This document shows, one piece after another, positions 43,227 to 53,056 of a stretch of 64,000 bases of DNA. The stretch covers positions 1,798,001 through 1,862,000 of the forward strand of contig NZ_CP165647.1 in assembly GCF_041199985.1 (NCBI RefSeq), given 5' to 3'. The notes below the pieces were generated by a model. The model was not told where the DNA came from, did not search any database, and worked only from the letters and a program-made list of their open reading frames with translations. This DNA is from Leptotrichia sp. HSP-536 (lineage in GTDB: Bacteria > Fusobacteriota > Fusobacteriia > Fusobacteriales > Leptotrichiaceae). The translations under genes and the position numbers were made by a program. Position 1 is the first letter of the stretch, and each line of letters opens with the position of its first letter.

Positions 43227-43435
43227 TATTTATCACGCATTCTGATAAAAACATCTTTATTTTCTTCCATTTTATTAAATAGAATATCCATTGAATTCTT
43301 TTGAATTTTGTTTTCTTCAACAAATTTAGCCATCAATTGAACTAATATATCACTTTCACTTTTTCCAGTTTTTTTTACAGCTTTTTTAAATTCATTAATT
43401 ATTTTACTATTTTCTATTTCTACAATATATGTCAT
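43226..43435 (-). CDS. Antitoxin of the second Doc locus
   Basis: 69 residues from ATG 43435 (AGGGGTG 7 nt upstream). An N-terminal ribbon-helix-helix-like part (TYIVEIENSKIINEFKKAVK ... SESDILVQLMAKFVEEN) and a C-terminal tail LFNKMEENKDVFIRMRDK similar to the tail of the long antitoxin at 3552-4124. Overlaps doc by one base. A run of eight G lies about 42-49 bp upstream of its start. Confidence 0.8.
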   Translation of the reverse strand: MTYIVEIENSKIINEFKKAVKKTGKSESDILVQLMAKFVEENKIQKNSMDILFNKMEENKDVFIRMRDK

Positions 43436-43495
43436 CTTAATCACCCCTAATTTAATTTTTCTTTTTAAAAATTCCTCCCCCCCCTTTATTAAACT

Positions 43496-46174
43496 TTATC
43501 CTTTTACAGCAATATTAACCAGCTTATTAGGCACAACAATTACCTTAACAACTTCTTTCCCTTTAATAAATTTCTGAACTTTTTCTGAAGAAAATGCCAA
43601 TTTTTCAGCATCATCTTTTGAAATTCCAATTTGTGCAGGCAACATATCCCTAACTTTTCCATTTACTTGTAAAACCAAGTTAAAGTTGTTTTCCACAGTT
43701 AATTTTTCATCAAATGCTGGCCATTCTTCCTCAAAAGTAAGTGTTGTATTTCCCAAATCACTCCATAATTCATCTGCTACATGCGGTGCAAAAGGTGCAA
43801 TTAATAAAATCACTTTTTCAAGAACTTCGTGCCATACTTTTTTACTTTCTGATGAAATGTCGTTTTTGTCAATTACGTTTTGCTTGTAAGTTGTCATATC
43901 GTTTAGAAGTTCCATTATTGCAGCGATTGCTGTGTTAAAGTGGAAATCGTCTTCAATGCTGTCTGTAACTTTTTTCACAGTCTGATGTAATTTTTTCTGA
44001 ATTTCCTTATCTTTCTCACTTCTCGCATCTAAATTAATTCCGTAATTATTTTCCTTTGTTGCATTTTTATCAGCAAAATCAGCTGTTGACGAAATTAACA
44101 GATAAAGTCTGTTTATGAATCTGTAAGCCCCTGCAAGTCCGTTCATATTCCATTCCAATTCTTTTTCAGGCGGTGCAGCAAATAATGTAAACACTCTTGA
44201 AGAGTCAGCTCCATATTCCTTCACGATTTCTTCAGGATCTACTCCGTTATTTTTAGATTTACTCATTTTTTCAACTTTTGTTGCCAATTCTTCCCCAGTT
44301 TCCTTAGAAACAGGCTTTCCATCCTTCATTTCCACTTCTCTTGGAAACAAGTATCTTCTTTCATTTTGAGAATAGTAAGAAGGTCCTAAAACCATTCCTT
44401 GTGTTAAAAGACGTTTAAACGGCTCATTTGTGTCAACATATCCTAAATCTCTTAGTGATTTGTGGAAAAATCTGGCATAAAGCAAGTGCATTACCGCATG
44501 CTCAATTCCACCGATGTACTGATGAACTGGAGTCCAGTTGTCTGCATCTTCCTTTTTAAACGGTATTTTATCATTGTGAGAATCCAAGTATCTCAAATAG
44601 TACCACGAAGAATCCACGAAAGTATCCATTGTATCAGTTTCTCTTCTCCCTTTTTTCCCATTTGGAAGAATTACATTCTTAAATTCTTCAGAAGTTTCAA
44701 GCGGATTTCCTTTTCCGCTAAACTCAATATCTGTAGGCAGTTTCACAGGCAAGTTTGCTTCCTCTTCCAAGTAAATATTCCCATCTTCATCATAAATCAC
44801 AGGAATTGGTGTTCCCCAATATCTTTGTCTACTGATTAGCCAGTCATGCAGTCTGTAGTTTACTGTTTTCTTACCAAATCCAATTTTTTCTAATTTTTCA
44901 GTTATTTTTTCTTTTGCTTCATTACTATTTAATCCGTTAAATTCTTCTGAATTTACTAATACTCCTGAATTTACCAAGGCATTTTCCATTTTTTCAACAG
45001 AAACTTCTTCCAAATTCCCATTTTTATCAACAGGATTTACAACAATTTTCAAATCTAAATTATATTTTTTAGAAAACTGAAAATCTCTTTCATCATGTGC
45101 TGGCACTGCCATTACTGCTCCAGTCCCATAATCCATTAACACATAATTTGCAATCCATAATTGCACTTTTTCGCCATTCACAGGATTAATCACATAAAGT
45201 CCAGAAAATACTCCTTCTTTTTCCTTATCTTCCGCTGTACGTACAATTTTATCTTCATTTATCATTCTTTCAACAGCTTCTCTTATCGAAGGATTTTCTT
45301 TCAAAATAATTTCCTCAACCAATGGATGCTCTGGTGCAACAGTTGCATACGTAACCCCATAAAGCGTATCAGGTCTTGTCGTAAACACAGAAATCACAAC
45401 TTCTCCATTATCATTCAATTTTAAATGTGAATTTCCATCATTTTCAAATTTATAATCTAAAATAAAGTCAACTTCAGATCCTGTTGATTTTCCAATCCAG
45501 TTTTTCTGCATTGTCAATACTTGCTCTGGCCAATGTCCCCTAAGTTCCTCATGCCCTTGCAGCAATTCTTCTGCATATTCTGTAATTTTAAAGTACCATT
45601 GCGACAATTCCTTTTGAATAACATCAGTTTTACCGTGACGCCAGCATTTCCCATCTTCAACTTGCTCATTCGCCAAAACCGTATTACAGTCAGGACACCA
45701 GTTTACATAAGATTTTTTCTTGTAAACAAGCCCTTTTTTATACATTTCAATAAAAAACTTCTGATTCCACTTATAGTATTCTGGAGTATAAGTGCTAAGT
45801 TCCCTGTTCCAATCATAAGAAAGCCCCATAAGCTTCATCTGCCTTCTCATATTGTCAATGTTCGCTTTAGTCCATTTCCCAGGATGTGCCCCATTGTCAA
45901 TCGCGGCATTTTCCGCAGGCAGTCCAAAACTGTCCCATCCAAACGGATGCAGCACATTAAACCCTTTCATCTTCTTGTATCTTGCAATCGCATCTCCAAT
46001 CGCATAATTTCTCAAATGCCCAACATGAAGCTTTCCAGATGGATACGCAAACATCTCAAGCACATAGTAATTCTCTTTCCCCTCAACCTTATTTTCCGAT
46101 TTAAAAACATCTTCTTCAAACCACTTATCCTGCCATTTTTTCTCAATTTCCGACGGTTTGTATTCCTTTATCAT
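43496..46174 (-). CDS. leuS: Leucyl-tRNA synthetase
   Basis: 892 residues, a full-length bacterial class Ia enzyme. HIGH-type motif HVGHLRN, editing domain with TTRPDTLYG and GTGAVMAVPAHDERD, the tRNA-binding SWYYLRYLD and KMSKSKNN (KMSKS), C-terminal NGKVRD. Charges tRNA-Leu and edits misactivated residues. ATG 46174 has GGAGG upstream. I looked for a T-box in the 274-bp upstream region and saw none of its conserved boxes. Another LeuS-independent gene set begins at 46449. Confidence 0.97.
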   Translation of the reverse strand: MIKEYKPSEIEKKWQDKWFEEDVFKSENKVEGKENYYVLEMFAYPSGKLHVGHLRNYAIGDAIARYKKMKGFNVLHPFGWDSFGLPAENAAIDNGAHPGKWTKANIDNMRRQMKLMGLSYDWNRELSTYTPEYYKWNQKFFIEMYKKGLVYKKKSYVNWCPDCNTVLANEQVEDGKCWRHGKTDVIQKELSQWYFKITEYAEELLQGHEELRGHWPEQVLTMQKNWIGKSTGSEVDFILDYKFENDGNSHLKLNDNGEVVISVFTTRPDTLYGVTYATVAPEHPLVEEIILKENPSIREAVERMINEDKIVRTAEDKEKEGVFSGLYVINPVNGEKVQLWIANYVLMDYGTGAVMAVPAHDERDFQFSKKYNLDLKIVVNPVDKNGNLEEVSVEKMENALVNSGVLVNSEEFNGLNSNEAKEKITEKLEKIGFGKKTVNYRLHDWLISRQRYWGTPIPVIYDEDGNIYLEEEANLPVKLPTDIEFSGKGNPLETSEEFKNVILPNGKKGRRETDTMDTFVDSSWYYLRYLDSHNDKIPFKKEDADNWTPVHQYIGGIEHAVMHLLYARFFHKSLRDLGYVDTNEPFKRLLTQGMVLGPSYYSQNERRYLFPREVEMKDGKPVSKETGEELATKVEKMSKSKNNGVDPEEIVKEYGADSSRVFTLFAAPPEKELEWNMNGLAGAYRFINRLYLLISSTADFADKNATKENNYGINLDARSEKDKEIQKKLHQTVKKVTDSIEDDFHFNTAIAAIMELLNDMTTYKQNVIDKNDISSESKKVWHEVLEKVILLIAPFAPHVADELWSDLGNTTLTFEEEWPAFDEKLTVENNFNLVLQVNGKVRDMLPAQIGISKDDAEKLAFSSEKVQKFIKGKEVVKVIVVPNKLVNIAVKG

Positions 46175-46448
46175 TGTTTTCCTCCAATTTTTTCAGTATT
46201 TATTTTTTGATATTTTATTCATTTTAAAAATCTGTAACTAAACTCTGTTGTTTTAGCAGTACCTAATGCAAATTACTACTTCATTTCATAATTCTATTCT
46301 CCCAATTATTAATAAATAAAATGATTATTTAAAATTTAAAGCATATGTATTTTCTATTTTTACCTAATAATTGTACTATATTTTAAGATTTTTGACAATT
46401 ATTTTTCAATCCTTTTCTTTACTTTAAAATACTTTATATATTTACCTG

Positions 46449-48560
46449 TTATTTTGTAGTCTCTAAAAAATTTTTAATTCCTTCTATATCAAGTTTATTA
46501 TCTATAAAATACTTAATTTTTAAATTATTAGGTATTAGAAACATATATTTATTTGAAGTTAAATATCTTTCCACTATACTTATTTTTCCTAATTCTATTG
46601 ATTTTTTCATGTCTTTTTCAAGAAAATCTGTTATTTCAGTTTCTTCTATTCCATTTTTTTTAATTTTATTTATATTTTCTTCTATAACTTGACTATCTGA
46701 TAAAATTACATCATTTAATTCTCTAAAATCTTTTAAATCTAAAAATATCAATAATAATATCATCAAAGTTCTATCTATTTTTGTACTTCTAAATGTTTTT
46801 ATTTCCTTCTTATTTTTTTCTAAATAAAAATATATCTTCTGTTTTAGAATAATGTTTTTGGAAATAATTTCTAAAATTTTTTTTATTTCTTCAGAATAAT
46901 CTTCCCACATTTCATTATTAAATAAAATTTCCTTCATTTCTTTTCTTAATTCATCTGTAATTTCCCCAACTTCTCCTAAAAACACAGGAGGTTTTCCATC
47001 TTTTGCTTTTTCTACAAATATTTTTCTTACTTTTTCTTCTACTTTTTTTATTTTCCAAATTCCTGCGGCCAAATATATATTATCATCTACATTTACTCTT
47101 ATATCTAGTGGAAGTTCCCCTACTTTATTTTGATTATTGTATACTGAATACATATCCTCTACTTTAAATTGAGTGTAAAACTCTGCTTTTTTTAATAATT
47201 TTTCAAGATTAATTCCTGCAATGACACTATCATCCAATATTTCGATATATTTCTCTTTCAAAAGATGATTACAAATATCTGAAAACTCTTCATATTCAAT
47301 ATTTTTCCAAGTTTGATATTTTTGAGTCAATTTTTTAAGCTCTAATAAATTTATTTCACTCTTTTCAACTATTAAAGATAATATTTGATGAGCCATTACA
47401 TCATAAGGCTTTTTCACAACATCTATTTTATCAACTTTCCCTTTTTTATAAATTGAAATTGCTGCCAATCCTTGTAATAAATCCCATTTTTCATCTGAAA
47501 TAAAATGTAAATTATTTATTCCTGTTCTTCTTCCACTTCTACCTAATCTTTGAGCTAAAGATGATACAGAATAAGGAGCATTGTATTGAACTATACTATC
47601 AACTGCTCCTATATCTATCCCTAATTCAAGTGTTGATGTACAACATATTGTAAATAAATTTTTATTAGAGTCTTTAGCAAAATTTTCTACCATTGTCCTT
47701 ATATTTTTACTTACTGAAGCATGATGAGAAAAATAACTTATATATTTTTTTTCTTTTTGAGATTTTTTATTCAGATTAGCTGCTATCATTTCAACTTTTT
47801 GTCTTGTATTTGGAAAAACTAACATTGTTTCAGTTTTAGAATATTCATAAATCTTATTTAATGCTGTAGTTTCATCAGAATAAAAATTACAGTCTATTTT
47901 TAATTCATTTTTCCCTTTATCTCTGATAATTTTTGTTACTCTTTTATTTTGAAATATTTCTTTCAAATCTAAATAATTTTCTTCTGATACCGTTGCAGAC
48001 ATTCCTATCATCCTAGGATTATTATTTTTTATATATAAGCTCATTCTCTCCAGTAAAGATTTAAGTTGAATTCCTCGATTAGAACCAATAAAACTGTGAA
48101 TCTCATCTACAATTATATTTTCAACATTATAAAATAATTTTTTCACCCTATCTGATTTTGTTACAAATAATGCTTCCAGACTTTCAGGAGTTATTAACAA
48201 TATCCCCTTGGGATTCTTTAAGATATCTCTCTTTTTGCTTTGAGAAGCTTCTCCGTGCCATCTAGTAACAGTTATTTCCATATATCTACATAATTCTGAA
48301 ATCCGATTAAATTGATCATTAATTAATGCAATCAATGGTGAGATATAAACTATCTTAATACCTTTTTCCCAATTTTCAATACTATTAATTGCAGGTAAAA
48401 AAGCCACTTCTGTTTTTCCTGTAGGTGCAATTAAAATTAAATTATCCTCACTTTCGCCATAAAGTTTTATAGAATGATTTTGTATTTTAGTAAATTGTTG
48501 CCAATTTTGATCATAAATATATCTTCTAATTTCTTTTTTTAACATTTTATAAGTATCCAT
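46449..48560 (-). CDS. Lhr/BrxHI-type SF2 DEAH-like helicase with shortened Walker A
   Basis: 703 residues. Helicase motifs: Walker A region LILIAPTGKTEVAFLPA, Ia YISPLIALINDQFNR, motif II VDEIHSF, motif III MIGMSATVSEEN, motif V STLELGIDIGAVDS and motif VI LAQRLGRSGRR. This order and the spacing match the Lhr-like BrxHI helicases. The Walker A reads A-P-T-G-K-T where SF2 enzymes have A-x-T-G-x-G-K-T, so two residues are missing. The C-terminal 300 residues are a Lhr-type accessory region. Start ATG overlaps the upstream ATPase stop (TAATG). Third gene of the operon. Confidence 0.88.
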   Translation of the reverse strand: MDTYKMLKKEIRRYIYDQNWQQFTKIQNHSIKLYGESEDNLILIAPTGKTEVAFLPAINSIENWEKGIKIVYISPLIALINDQFNRISELCRYMEITVTRWHGEASQSKKRDILKNPKGILLITPESLEALFVTKSDRVKKLFYNVENIIVDEIHSFIGSNRGIQLKSLLERMSLYIKNNNPRMIGMSATVSEENYLDLKEIFQNKRVTKIIRDKGKNELKIDCNFYSDETTALNKIYEYSKTETMLVFPNTRQKVEMIAANLNKKSQKEKKYISYFSHHASVSKNIRTMVENFAKDSNKNLFTICCTSTLELGIDIGAVDSIVQYNAPYSVSSLAQRLGRSGRRTGINNLHFISDEKWDLLQGLAAISIYKKGKVDKIDVVKKPYDVMAHQILSLIVEKSEINLLELKKLTQKYQTWKNIEYEEFSDICNHLLKEKYIEILDDSVIAGINLEKLLKKAEFYTQFKVEDMYSVYNNQNKVGELPLDIRVNVDDNIYLAAGIWKIKKVEEKVRKIFVEKAKDGKPPVFLGEVGEITDELRKEMKEILFNNEMWEDYSEEIKKILEIISKNIILKQKIYFYLEKNKKEIKTFRSTKIDRTLMILLLIFLDLKDFRELNDVILSDSQVIEENINKIKKNGIEETEITDFLEKDMKKSIELGKISIVERYLTSNKYMFLIPNNLKIKYFIDNKLDIEGIKNFLETTK

Positions 48561-49876
48561 TAAAATACCTCTATTTCATCATCAAGATTATTTTCATCCT
48601 TTTCCACTTTATTCATTTTTCCTAATTTTGCTTCTATTATTGCTATTACTTTTTCATTTGGATTCTGTCTTATTAAATCTAAAATTTCAATATAATCCTT
48701 TATTACTGCTCTTGGTGTCAAAAATTCATCTGCTCCTGGAAGATTTAATTTTCCTTCCATGTATAATCTTATTTCGTTTGTATCTAGTTCTATAGAAATT
48801 TTATAATTTACATTGTAAATGTCTTTTAGTCTTTCTAAAAGTATAAATATCTCTTCATTGTTCAAAGGTTTTAATAATAATACAGATTTCTTCGTATTAA
48901 TTAAATTTGATAAATCATCATTTTCTGTTCCTAATCTCCCTTTTAATGCTTCATAACTTGACATTCCTCTAACTTTATCATATACTGTTTTTTTAGTTGC
49001 ACCAAAATTTATAAACATTCCCCTAGCTTTGTTAGATTTACATTCATTAAAAATATTCAATATCTTTTCATAATTTTTTTCTCTTGTTTGTGATTGAGGT
49101 ATCTTGTATAAATTAACTAATTCATCAAAATTAACTACAAAACCCGAGTATCCCATATCTAAAATTAATTCTCCAAATGTTTTCAAGGCCTCATACCAGT
49201 TATCATCATTGATTATCTTCCCAATTCCTAATTCTCTTTTTGCTTCGGTTTTTGTTTCAATATTTCCTCGAAGCCATCTTAAAGCTTTTTCCTTTTTCTC
49301 ATAGTCATCTTTTAATATTCCTCTATAATATTGAATAATTGCTTGTCCAAATTCATAAGATATTGATGATGTTGTAAATGAAGAAGTTAAATTTAGTATT
49401 TCTTTTTCAATAAATTGTGTATTTTCATTCAGTTCTTCTATTCTCAAATTTTTATTATTTATAATTTGATTTTTGACTTTTTCTATCCAAGTTTCTATTA
49501 TTGTATTTATAGCTCTTCCATTTTGAGCAGTTTGAACTACTATATTATCTATTATTTCACTATAAAGAGCTTTTGATTTTCCATCTGTTGAATAAAATCT
49601 TCTTGTAGGATTCAAGTCAACTGTAGAAACAGCAAAATTCTTTTGTAAAGCAATAGATTCTATTGTTCTCAACATAAAACTCTTTCCTGAACCAAAATCT
49701 CCCACCCAAAATTTTATTTCACTATCTCCTTCAGTTATTTTATCTAATATTTTTACTATTTCCTGAACTTCGTTATTTCTTCCAACTAACAAATGCTGTA
49801 TTCCTCTTCTGGGAGTTATCCCTCCCTCTATTGCTTTAATCACACTATCTGCTTCTTTGAGATTTATCTTAATCAT
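48560..49876 (-). CDS. BrxC/BrxD-type ATPase (PF10923/DUF2791)
   Basis: 438 residues. The N-terminal GGITPRRGIQHLLVGRNNEV motif is characteristic of the BrxD-type family. Walker A is GDFGSGKSFMLRTIE and Walker B is VNFDELVNL. DLNPTRRFYSTDGKSKALYSE is also family-typical. In BREX type 2 such an ATPase accompanies a BrxHI helicase. No pglZ, pglX or other BREX gene is present here. It overlaps the TerB gene by 8 bp and the helicase by 1 bp, indicating translational coupling and a fixed stoichiometric module. Confidence 0.88.
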   Translation of the reverse strand: MIKINLKEADSVIKAIEGGITPRRGIQHLLVGRNNEVQEIVKILDKITEGDSEIKFWVGDFGSGKSFMLRTIESIALQKNFAVSTVDLNPTRRFYSTDGKSKALYSEIIDNIVVQTAQNGRAINTIIETWIEKVKNQIINNKNLRIEELNENTQFIEKEILNLTSSFTTSSISYEFGQAIIQYYRGILKDDYEKKEKALRWLRGNIETKTEAKRELGIGKIINDDNWYEALKTFGELILDMGYSGFVVNFDELVNLYKIPQSQTREKNYEKILNIFNECKSNKARGMFINFGATKKTVYDKVRGMSSYEALKGRLGTENDDLSNLINTKKSVLLLKPLNNEEIFILLERLKDIYNVNYKISIELDTNEIRLYMEGKLNLPGADEFLTPRAVIKDYIEILDLIRQNPNEKVIAIIEAKLGKMNKVEKDENNLDDEIEVF

Positions 49877-51782
49877 TTTCTTTGAGCCACTCCTTTATAT
49901 CGTCAATATAAAATTCATCTATTTTTACAGTATTATTTTCAAGAATTATTACCTGATCATTTACAATATCATATAACTCTTTATTTATAGAATCTATGTA
50001 AGCATTTAATGACATATTTTTTTCTTTAGCATAATTTTTCAAATCATTTTCATCTATTTTTTGAGTTTCTATTATTACTTTCAATACTTCTTTTACTTTA
50101 TTATCCTGAAAATTTTCTATTTTTTCTTGTTCTTTATTCTCAACAACTATATCTTTTTGTTCTTCATTACAAATTTTACTAATATCATCTTCTTCATTTT
50201 CTTCTTTTAAATATTCTTCTAAAATACTAACTGTTTCAGCAAATTTCTCTTTTGTCACTTTTACTTTTTCCAAATTTAAATCTATTTTTTTCTTTTTCTG
50301 AAACTTTAATAATTTTAATTTCTCATACATTTCTTGAGTTATTTCATCATATTTTTCTAATAGTTTTTTATAATCTTGAAATCTATCAACAGATATTATT
50401 TTTTCTAATATTTTTACTTCAGATTTTTTCAATTCTCTCTTTTTATTCAATAGAAATAAATAGAATAATTTATTGTCATCATTCTCTTCTTTTTTTAGTA
50501 ATTCTTTTATTATTTTTTCTAAATTTTCATCATTATTAAATCTTATTATTAAATTTATTTTTTTCTCATAGAATAACTCTATATATCCTAATTTTAATTT
50601 CCAATCTTTAGGATAATTTTTTATCTCATAAGTTATAATTGATTCAATTTTTTCTTTGGATAACTTAAAATTTTCAATATTTTCCAATAATTCATTTGAC
50701 ATTGATTTAGTAAAAAATTTTTTTATACTTTCTAATTCTTTTTCTGTTTCAAGTATTTTGTAAGTTGGTATAAAACTCCTAATCTTGTTTTCAACTATTT
50801 TTAAAATTGCGTATAGCCCTTCTATTTCATTATATTCAAAATAACCGTAATCTTGTAAATTTAAAATAGCATTTATAATTTTTTTACTTTTCTTTTTTAG
50901 TTTTTCTTCAGTTTTTACTCTTTCTTCTATGATTTTCCATTCATCCAAGTATAGAAGAATCATTTGCTTCTTAGCTTCATAATTATTCCAAATTTTGGTT
51001 TGCCTAAAACTAGTTCGTTCCAATATTCTTTGTTCCAAATCTGATAATTTATATTCTTCTCTAAATTTTCCATCTTTATCCCAATATCTATAAGGCAATC
51101 CATTTGGTGTTAAATTATAATACACTATAATTTCATTATTTAACCTAGGCAATTTTTCTAAATATTTATTTATTTCATCTATCACAACTTCACTTGCTTC
51201 TTCTTCTAAAATATTCCAAAAATATTTAAAACAATAATAGTTAGTTATATCTTTTCTAATTCCATTATACTTGCTATTTATTATCTTTATTACTCCATAA
51301 AAAACATCCTTAAAAGTTTCTCCTTTAAAAACATAATTTTCTTTTTCAAATTTTTCAATTTCTTTAATAAGTATCCTATTTTTATTTTTTAACTCAATAT
51401 TTGAAATTTCAAATATTTTATTATAAAGTCCTAAAATTTTTTCTCTTAAAAATGGAACTTTTAATTCACTAAAATAATAGTCATCTATCTTACCTAATTT
51501 AGATTCCCAGTTGTTAATAATTTTCATCTCGTCTTCTTTAAACTCAGAATAAACAATTTTTTCTTCTTTAAAGTTTGTAATATCTATTATATCGTTTTCT
51601 TTACTAAAAAAATCATCTTCTTTTTTAATAATGTCACTATTTATGATTTCTTTTTCAAAAGATTCTTTTTTTAAATCATAACTTTCATTTTTTAAATACT
51701 CTTTTTCATTATTTTTATAATTTAAAATTTTATTTACTTCTGAAAAAATTTCTTTTATCAACTCTGAAATATAATTTTTCAT
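49869..51782 (-). CDS. TerB_N / TerB_C domain protein
   Basis: 637 residues, very Lys/Glu-rich, no membrane segment. The central region VYYNLTPNGLPYRYWDKDG followed by RQTKIWNNYEAKKQMILLYL fits the TerB_N type. The C-terminus (DENDLKNYAKEKNMSLNAYI, DSINKELYDIVNDQVIILEN) fits TerB_C. A low-complexity stretch lies at about 530-570. It is first of three genes and probably the scaffold or sensor of the module. Tellurite-resistance TerB domains bind metal, but this long form lacks a clear TerB core. ATG 51782 is preceded by a weak site. Confidence 0.75.
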   Translation of the reverse strand: MKNYISELIKEIFSEVNKILNYKNNEKEYLKNESYDLKKESFEKEIINSDIIKKEDDFFSKENDIIDITNFKEEKIVYSEFKEDEMKIINNWESKLGKIDDYYFSELKVPFLREKILGLYNKIFEISNIELKNKNRILIKEIEKFEKENYVFKGETFKDVFYGVIKIINSKYNGIRKDITNYYCFKYFWNILEEEASEVVIDEINKYLEKLPRLNNEIIVYYNLTPNGLPYRYWDKDGKFREEYKLSDLEQRILERTSFRQTKIWNNYEAKKQMILLYLDEWKIIEERVKTEEKLKKKSKKIINAILNLQDYGYFEYNEIEGLYAILKIVENKIRSFIPTYKILETEKELESIKKFFTKSMSNELLENIENFKLSKEKIESIITYEIKNYPKDWKLKLGYIELFYEKKINLIIRFNNDENLEKIIKELLKKEENDDNKLFYLFLLNKKRELKKSEVKILEKIISVDRFQDYKKLLEKYDEITQEMYEKLKLLKFQKKKKIDLNLEKVKVTKEKFAETVSILEEYLKEENEEDDISKICNEEQKDIVVENKEQEKIENFQDNKVKEVLKVIIETQKIDENDLKNYAKEKNMSLNAYIDSINKELYDIVNDQVIILENNTVKIDEFYIDDIKEWLKEND

Positions 51783-51830
51783 ATTTTTTTACCTTTCAAG
51801 TAAAACTCTTGTTATAATTCTAGCTCAATT

Positions 51831-51932
51831 TATAGTAAAACTGCTTTAAAATCGAACTCAAAAGCTATGGCTATTTTACTCAAACCCCAAATTTATAATT
51901 TTTGTCAGTTCAATTTTAAACAGGTTCATCTA
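51831..51932. mobile_element. IS630-type MITE upstream of the TerB operon
   Basis: About 102 bp. Starts TATAGTAAAACTGCTTTAAA; the other end contains TCAATTTTAAACAGGTTC, matching the IS630 inverted repeat read inward. It is 49 bp upstream of the TerB start and may carry or displace promoter sequence. Confidence 0.65.
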
Positions 51933-52267
51933 TTCAATTTTTTCACTTTATTTTAAAATAAATTCAGTTTTTGTTATTTTTTACTTTTCTGCACAGATAA
52001 TAAATGTAACTATATGTACTTAATTATAAATTTTATCTCTCTCCATTGCAAAGTATTTTCAATACAAATTTGATTTTTAAATTAAGTCAAAAAATATCTG
52101 ATACTAAACCCCATTTGAAAAAAGAAATTATTTCCTATTTACTTTCCGACAAGGGATTTTGACCCCTTGCCAAACGGAATTATAAAAACTTCATTATTTT
52201 AATGGGGAATAGTATGAATATAAATTATTTTACATCTTCTTCAAGTTCTGGCTTAATAAATATTTAT
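51933..52267. other. Intergenic region with one hairpin
   Basis: No supported gene. A hairpin CAAGGG...CCCTTG lies at about 52149-52168 (GACAAGGGATTTTGACCCCT), without a clear T run on either side. The remainder is A/T-rich. Confidence 0.4.
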
Positions 52268-52969
52268 TTAATATCCAAAATTCGGATTCTCAATTATCCA
52301 TTTTCCATTCTTCTTGTTAGCCTCTAAAATTTCTTTTCTTCCCACATATTTTCCATTTTTCGTTATTTTGGCAAATTCTTCATCCATAATTTCCATTTGA
52401 ATTTCGCCTATTATTTCAAAAAATTTTTTCATTGCTTTTTCATCTTTTTCTGAAATTGACTTTGAATATTTTTCCATTGTTTTTCCTGTTTTTTTCTTAA
52501 AGGCAGCATCAAGTTTTTTAGAACTCTCCTCGGCTTTTTCTAGCATTTTATCAATACTTCCCATGCTTTTCATTTCATCTATATTAATAGGAAATCCCAA
52601 TTTAACTTTTACATAAGCTTTATTTTCAGAAATATAATTTATCTTTTCTATTTCAATTTTATAATACTTAAACACTGTATCCATCATTTTAGAAACATAG
52701 TTTTCTCCAAAAAATCCATTCATTAATCCGTTCAAATCATTTACTTCATTTTTACTTTGAGCAGAAACTCCATTCATCATTTTATTCATCAATCCAAACA
52801 TTTCTTCTTTTGAATATATTTTGCTGACCTCTTTTTCAATTTGAGAATTATAACTTTGAATAACATTTTGAGATATTTTTGCCGATGGTTCTATTTCTAT
52901 TTGATATTTTTCCTGTGTAAAAGTTGCTAAATTTAGCAATACAAATAAACTTAAAATTATTTTTTTCAT
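52268..52969 (-). CDS. Exported protein of unknown function
   Basis: 233 residues from ATG 52969. Signal peptide MKKIILSLFVLLNLATFTQE. The mature protein is helical and Lys/Glu-rich, with AYVKVKLGFPINIDEMKSMG in the middle. No family recognised; it may be periplasmic. No operon partner. Confidence 0.75.
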   Translation of the reverse strand: MKKIILSLFVLLNLATFTQEKYQIEIEPSAKISQNVIQSYNSQIEKEVSKIYSKEEMFGLMNKMMNGVSAQSKNEVNDLNGLMNGFFGENYVSKMMDTVFKYYKIEIEKINYISENKAYVKVKLGFPINIDEMKSMGSIDKMLEKAEESSKKLDAAFKKKTGKTMEKYSKSISEKDEKAMKKFFEIIGEIQMEIMDEEFAKITKNGKYVGRKEILEANKKNGKWIIENPNFGY

Positions 52970-53056
52970 ATTATTCACTTCTTTCTTTTTTTATAAATTT
53001 GACTTTATTATTAAAAATTTTATTTTTTTTAATAAATTTGTTTAATCACAAGATTA

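Noticed and set aside
46175..46448. T-box leader upstream of leuS
   Set aside because: The conserved T-box sequence and terminator/antiterminator pair were not found.
46449..51782. A complete BREX system
   Set aside because: Only BrxD- and BrxHI-like genes are present; no PglZ, PglX/BrxX, BrxC or PglW within the window.
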